Source of the DNA: an uncultured Oscillospiraceae bacterium
GTDB taxonomy: Bacteria; Bacillota; Clostridia; Oscillospirales; Oscillospiraceae
Direction of reading: 5' to 3'
Assembly (NCBI GenBank): GCA_947624465.1
Contig: CANQKJ010000107.1
Location: 1-7,428 of the forward strand
DNA: 7,428 nucleotides
In this document: positions 5,674 through 7,428 of the stretch, piece by piece
Numbering within the stretch: the first letter of the stretch is position 1
How the letters are laid out: the number at the start of each line of letters is the position of its first letter
Program-made: the position numbers and the translations under genes
Notes under the pieces: model-generated
Told to the model about the DNA's origin: nothing
What the model saw: the letters and a program-made list of their open reading frames with translations, nothing else
Database searches by the model: none

Positions 5674-5732
5674 TCTTTCGCGCGAGTTACCTTGCACAAA
5701 CCCCCGGCTCCATGATACAATGTCTTTCGCGC
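5674..5732. repeat. 10-bp direct repeat TCTTTCGCGC flanking the hnd promoter
   Basis: TCTTTCGCGC occurs at 5674-5683, just upstream of the -35, and again at 5723-5732, over the predicted start site. The copies are 49 bp apart start to start. The placement on both sides of the promoter suggests paired regulator sites, but two copies alone are weak evidence. Confidence 0.35.
5692..5721 (+). promoter_or_regulatory. SigmaA-type extended -10 promoter for the hydrogenase structural operon
   Basis: TTGCAC (5692-5697) and TACAAT (5716-5721) are 18 bp apart, with TG at 5713-5714 forming an extended -10 (TGaTACAAT). It lies in the 148-bp gap between the PHP and hndA genes, where the sequence is more AT-rich. 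Initiation is expected near 5728, giving a leader of about 70 nt. No convincing intrinsic terminator follows the PHP gene, so read-through from the upstream operon may add to this promoter's output. Confidence 0.75.
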
Positions 5733-5784
5733 CAAGCGCACACTTTATCCGTAATGCGCGGGAATGAACCCGCACTTTGAGAAA

Positions 5785-5791
5785 AAGGAGG
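5785..5791 (+). promoter_or_regulatory. Strong ribosome binding site for hndA
   Basis: A full AAGGAGG is placed 7 nt before ATG 5799, indicating high translation of the first hydrogenase subunit. A small hairpin, GCGGG (5758-5762) / CCCGC (5769-5773), lies a few bases upstream and would not cover the site. Confidence 0.8.
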
Positions 5792-5798
5792 AAACCAT

Positions 5799-6302
5799 AT
5801 GCCCAACTGTAAGACCGCCGTCCCCTACAAGGGCACCCCGGAGCAGGAGGAGCGCCTGCGCCAGGTGATCGCGGACCACAAAGGGCAGCCCGGCGCCACC
5901 ATGCCGGTGCTCCAGGCCGCCCAGGAGATCTTCGGCTACCTGCCCGAGGAGGTCCAGATCATGGTGGCCGAAGGGCTGGACATCCCGCTGTCCGAGGTAT
6001 ACGGCGTAGCCAGCTTCTACTCGTTCTTCTCCCTGAACCCCAAGGGCAAGTATCAGATCTCCGTGTGTCTGGGCACCGCCTGCTACGTGAAGGGCGCCGC
6101 CGGCGTGCTGGACGCGGTGGAGAAAAAGCTGAACATCGCCCCCGGCGGCATCACCCCCGACGGGGTGTTCTCCCTGGACGCCTGCCGGTGCATCGGCGCC
6201 TGCGGCCTGGCCCCCGTCATGATGATCAATGACGACGTGTACGGCCGCCTGACCCCCGACCAGGTGGGTCCCATCCTGGACAAGTACCTGGCGCAGGCAT
6301 GA
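5799..6302 (+). CDS. hndA: NuoE/HndA/HydC-type [2Fe-2S] subunit of NAD(P)-linked [FeFe]-hydrogenase
   Basis: A 167-residue protein of the complex I 24-kDa (NuoE) family. The helical N-terminus (about 15-65) ends with the family block IPLSEVYGVASFYSFF, followed by the thioredoxin-like domain carrying the [2Fe-2S] ligands: SVCLGTACYVKG (C90, C95) and CIGACGLAP (C131, C135), with family-typical MMINDDVYGRL after them. An extra Cys (C129) precedes the second pair. Length is normal. In HydABC/HndABCD hydrogenases this subunit passes electrons alongside the NuoF-like flavoprotein that binds NAD(P)H. A formate-dehydrogenase-linked NuoE is the main alternative. The HndB-type gene, the embedded ATPase gene and the upstream HydS-like module favour a hydrogenase. 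It is the first gene after the promoter at 5692-5721, with ATGA overlap to the next gene. Names vary by species (hydC, nuoE, hndA). Confidence 0.92.
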   Translation: MPNCKTAVPYKGTPEQEERLRQVIADHKGQPGATMPVLQAAQEIFGYLPEEVQIMVAEGLDIPLSEVYGVASFYSFFSLNPKGKYQISVCLGTACYVKGAAGVLDAVEKKLNIAPGGITPDGVFSLDACRCIGACGLAPVMMINDDVYGRLTPDQVGPILDKYLAQA

Positions 6303-6880
6303 AAGAGCTGTCCCTCCACCTGTTGGACGTGGCCAAGAACTCGGTGACCGCCGGGGCCGGCCATGTGGACATCAGCCTGACGGAGGATGACGAGGGCTGG
6401 CTGACCGTCTCCATCCGGGACGACGGGCGGGGCATGGACCCGGAGTTCCTGGCCCGGGTCACCGACCCTTTCACCACCACCCGCACCACCCGCAAGGTGG
6501 GCTTGGGCCTGCCCCTCTACCGGCTGACGGCGGAGCAGACCGGCGGCTCCCTGGACATCCAAAGCACCGTGGGAGCGGGCACCACCGTCACCGCCCGGTT
6601 CCAGCGGCGGCACCTGGACTGTCCGCCCCTGGGCGATCTGCCCGGCACCATCGCCCTGCTCATCCAGGGCAGCCCGGACATCGAGTTCACCTATCAGCAC
6701 GCCACCCCCAACGGGACGGCGGAGCTCTCCACCGCGGAACTGCGGGAGGTCCTGGGAGAGGACGTCTCCCTGGCCGAGCCGGAGGTCTTCGCCTGGATCC
6801 AGGACTATCTGACCGAGCAGGAAGAACAGGCGGCCGTGTCCGTCGACCCCGCCGCCATGATCAAAGGAGAGATATCATGA
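6299..6880 (+). CDS. HATPase-fold ATP-binding protein embedded in the hydrogenase operon
   Basis: A 193-residue soluble protein. A GHKL ATPase domain fills residues 1-100: N-box LLDVAKNSVTAGA (N14, with D10 where MutL-like and RsbW-like proteins have Glu), G1 box DDGRGMDPEF (41-50), F-box DPFTTTRTT, and G2 lid KVGLGLPLYRL (66-76), ending with VGAGTTVTARF. About 90 further residues follow with no motif I recognise; they are acidic near the end. There is no DHp domain, membrane segment or receiver domain, so it is not a conventional two-component kinase even though it is commonly annotated as one. It sits between NuoE-like and HndB-like subunit genes, with ATGA overlaps on both sides, so it is made stoichiometrically with the hydrogenase. 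Roles in assembly, ATP-dependent regulation or signalling are all possible. It differs from the RsbW-like ATPase at 2735 in N-box and length. Confidence 0.85.
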   Translation: MKELSLHLLDVAKNSVTAGAGHVDISLTEDDEGWLTVSIRDDGRGMDPEFLARVTDPFTTTRTTRKVGLGLPLYRLTAEQTGGSLDIQSTVGAGTTVTARFQRRHLDCPPLGDLPGTIALLIQGSPDIEFTYQHATPNGTAELSTAELREVLGEDVSLAEPEVFAWIQDYLTEQEEQAAVSVDPAAMIKGEIS

Positions 6881-7245
6881 AAAGTTTGGAAGAACTGAAA
6901 GCCATCCGTGAAAAAATGAAGCGCCAGATGGAGGTCCGCGACAACGACGAGAACACCATCCGCGTGGTGGTGGGCATGGCCACCTGCGGCATCGCCGCCG
7001 GCGCCCGCCCCGTCATGACCGCGTTCCTGGACGAGGTGGAGCGCCGTGGCCTGACCAATGTGTCCGTGTCTCAGACCGGGTGCATCGGCGTGTGCCGGCT
7101 GGAGCCGGTGGCCGAGGTGTTCGTCCCCGGCGAGGAGAAGGTCACCTATGTGAAGCTCCGCCCCGACATGGTCCCCGCCATCGTGGAGCAGCACCTGGTG
7201 AACCACAACGTGGTCACCGATTACACCATCGGCGCCGCCGAATAA
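6877..7245 (+). CDS. hndB: HndB-type (2Fe-2S) ferredoxin-domain, thioredoxin-like small subunit
   Basis: A 122-residue protein. The start at 6877 overlaps the previous stop (ATGA) and follows an AAAGGAG site. A charged N-terminal helix (1-25) precedes a thioredoxin-like ferredoxin domain with VVGMATCGIAAGARPV (C37) and QTGCIGVCRLEP (C69, C73). Only three cysteines exist; where a CxxxxC pair would place the second ligand there is Gly42. As I recall, CGIAAGAR is usual in this family, so the lack is a family trait and not damage, and the fourth ligand or even the presence of a cluster is open. In HndABCD-type NADP-reducing hydrogenases the equivalent gene lies between the NuoE-like and NuoF-like genes, as here. 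It probably contributes to electron transfer or assembly at the flavoprotein subunit. Confidence 0.82.
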   Translation: MKSLEELKAIREKMKRQMEVRDNDENTIRVVVGMATCGIAAGARPVMTAFLDEVERRGLTNVSVSQTGCIGVCRLEPVAEVFVPGEEKVTYVKLRPDMVPAIVEQHLVNHNVVTDYTIGAAE

Positions 7246-7249
7246 ACAG

Positions 7250-7256
7250 AAGGAGG
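7250..7256 (+). promoter_or_regulatory. Ribosome binding site for hndC
   Basis: AAGGAGG with an 8-nt spacer to ATG 7265, starting 4 nt after the hndB stop. It fixes the start of the truncated last gene. Confidence 0.75.
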
Positions 7257-7264
7257 AATCCGAT

Positions 7265-7428
7265 ATGAACCATATCCGCAGTCACATCATGGTCTGTACC
7301 GGCACCGGCTGCACCTCCTCCGACAGCCCCAAGCTCATCACCGCCTTTGAGGAGGAGCTGCTGCGCGCCGGCATGGAACAGGAGGTCCGGGTGGTCAAGA
7401 CCGGCTGCTTCGGCCTGTGCGCCATGGG
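7265..7428 (+). CDS. hndC: NuoF/HndC/HydB-type hydrogenase flavoprotein subunit, N-terminal fragment
   Basis: Only the first 54 codons are inside the window; the gene runs off the 3' end. The visible part is an N-terminal thioredoxin-like [2Fe-2S] domain: MVCTGTGCTSSDSP (C11, C16; CxxxxC) and KTGCFGLCAMG (CxxxC). This fused N-terminal domain is characteristic of HydB/HndC, the diaphorase subunit, and is absent from plain complex I NuoF. By family the rest should carry the FMN/NAD(P)H-binding NuoF core, the NuoF cluster motif and often C-terminal ferredoxins, none of which can be seen here. The position after HndA- and HndB-type genes, only 19 bp from hndB, supports the call. The catalytic HndD/HydA gene would normally follow. 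Confidence 0.85.
   Translation, partial: MNHIRSHIMVCTGTGCTSSDSPKLITAFEEELLRAGMEQEVRVVKTGCFGLCAM

Noticed and set aside
5651..5691. Terminator after the PHP gene
   Set aside because: There is a T5 run near 5653, but no stable stem directly before it; the GC-rich sequence at the end of the PHP gene does not fold into a clean hairpin adjoining the T-run.
1..7428. CRISPR array, tRNA/rRNA, insertion sequence, attachment site
   Set aside because: No regularly spaced repeats, tRNA-like cloverleaf, transposase motifs or terminal inverted repeats were seen. The genes are uniformly oriented and compact, as in a stable chromosomal region.

Overview
The window is GC-rich, gene-dense, and every gene is on the + strand. 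The gene content points to a strictly anaerobic, high-GC member of the Clostridia, probably a gut Oscillospiraceae-type organism (Flavonifractor/Pseudoflavonifractor/Lawsonibacter-like). The reasons are a HndABCD/HydABC-type [FeFe]-hydrogenase operon with an embedded ATPase gene, a hydrogenase-like accessory module, strong AGGAGG ribosome binding sites and Gram-positive style terminators and promoters. The taxon is an inference from style, not from a marker gene.

Region 1 (1-2282) is the end of a cell-envelope operon. It holds the 3' part of a family 3 glycoside hydrolase (NagZ-type, behind a Pro/Thr/Glu linker), then a membrane-anchored endonuclease/exonuclease/phosphatase-fold protein, closed by a strong intrinsic terminator.

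Region 2 (2283-5650) starts at a good extended -10 promoter and encodes five tightly packed genes: a DRTGG-like protein, an RsbW/SpoIIAB-like ATPase, a hydrogenase-like multi-cluster iron-sulfur protein (HydS-like), a second DRTGG-like protein and a PHP-family phosphoesterase. The hydrogenase-like protein keeps the four cysteines expected to hold the H-cluster cubane. It has lost the proton-transfer cysteine (now Ala) and the L2-loop Lys and Glu, so it looks like a sensor or regulator, not a turnover enzyme. This is the most interesting part of the window.

Region 3 (5651-7428) has its own extended -10 promoter. It encodes a NuoE/HndA-type [2Fe-2S] subunit, a second HATPase-fold protein, an HndB-type thioredoxin-like [2Fe-2S] protein, and the N-terminus of an HndC/HydB/NuoF-type flavoprotein subunit cut by the window edge. 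The catalytic [FeFe] subunit (HndD/HydA) would be expected just downstream, outside the window.

Together regions 2 and 3 read as an NAD(P)-linked, probably electron-bifurcating hydrogenase with a dedicated sensing and signalling cassette upstream. Cassettes of this type are known to accompany such hydrogenases. How the ATPases, DRTGG proteins and PHP enzyme connect to the iron-sulfur sensor is, as far as I know, not established. Four gene junctions use ATGA stop/start overlaps, which indicates coupled translation.
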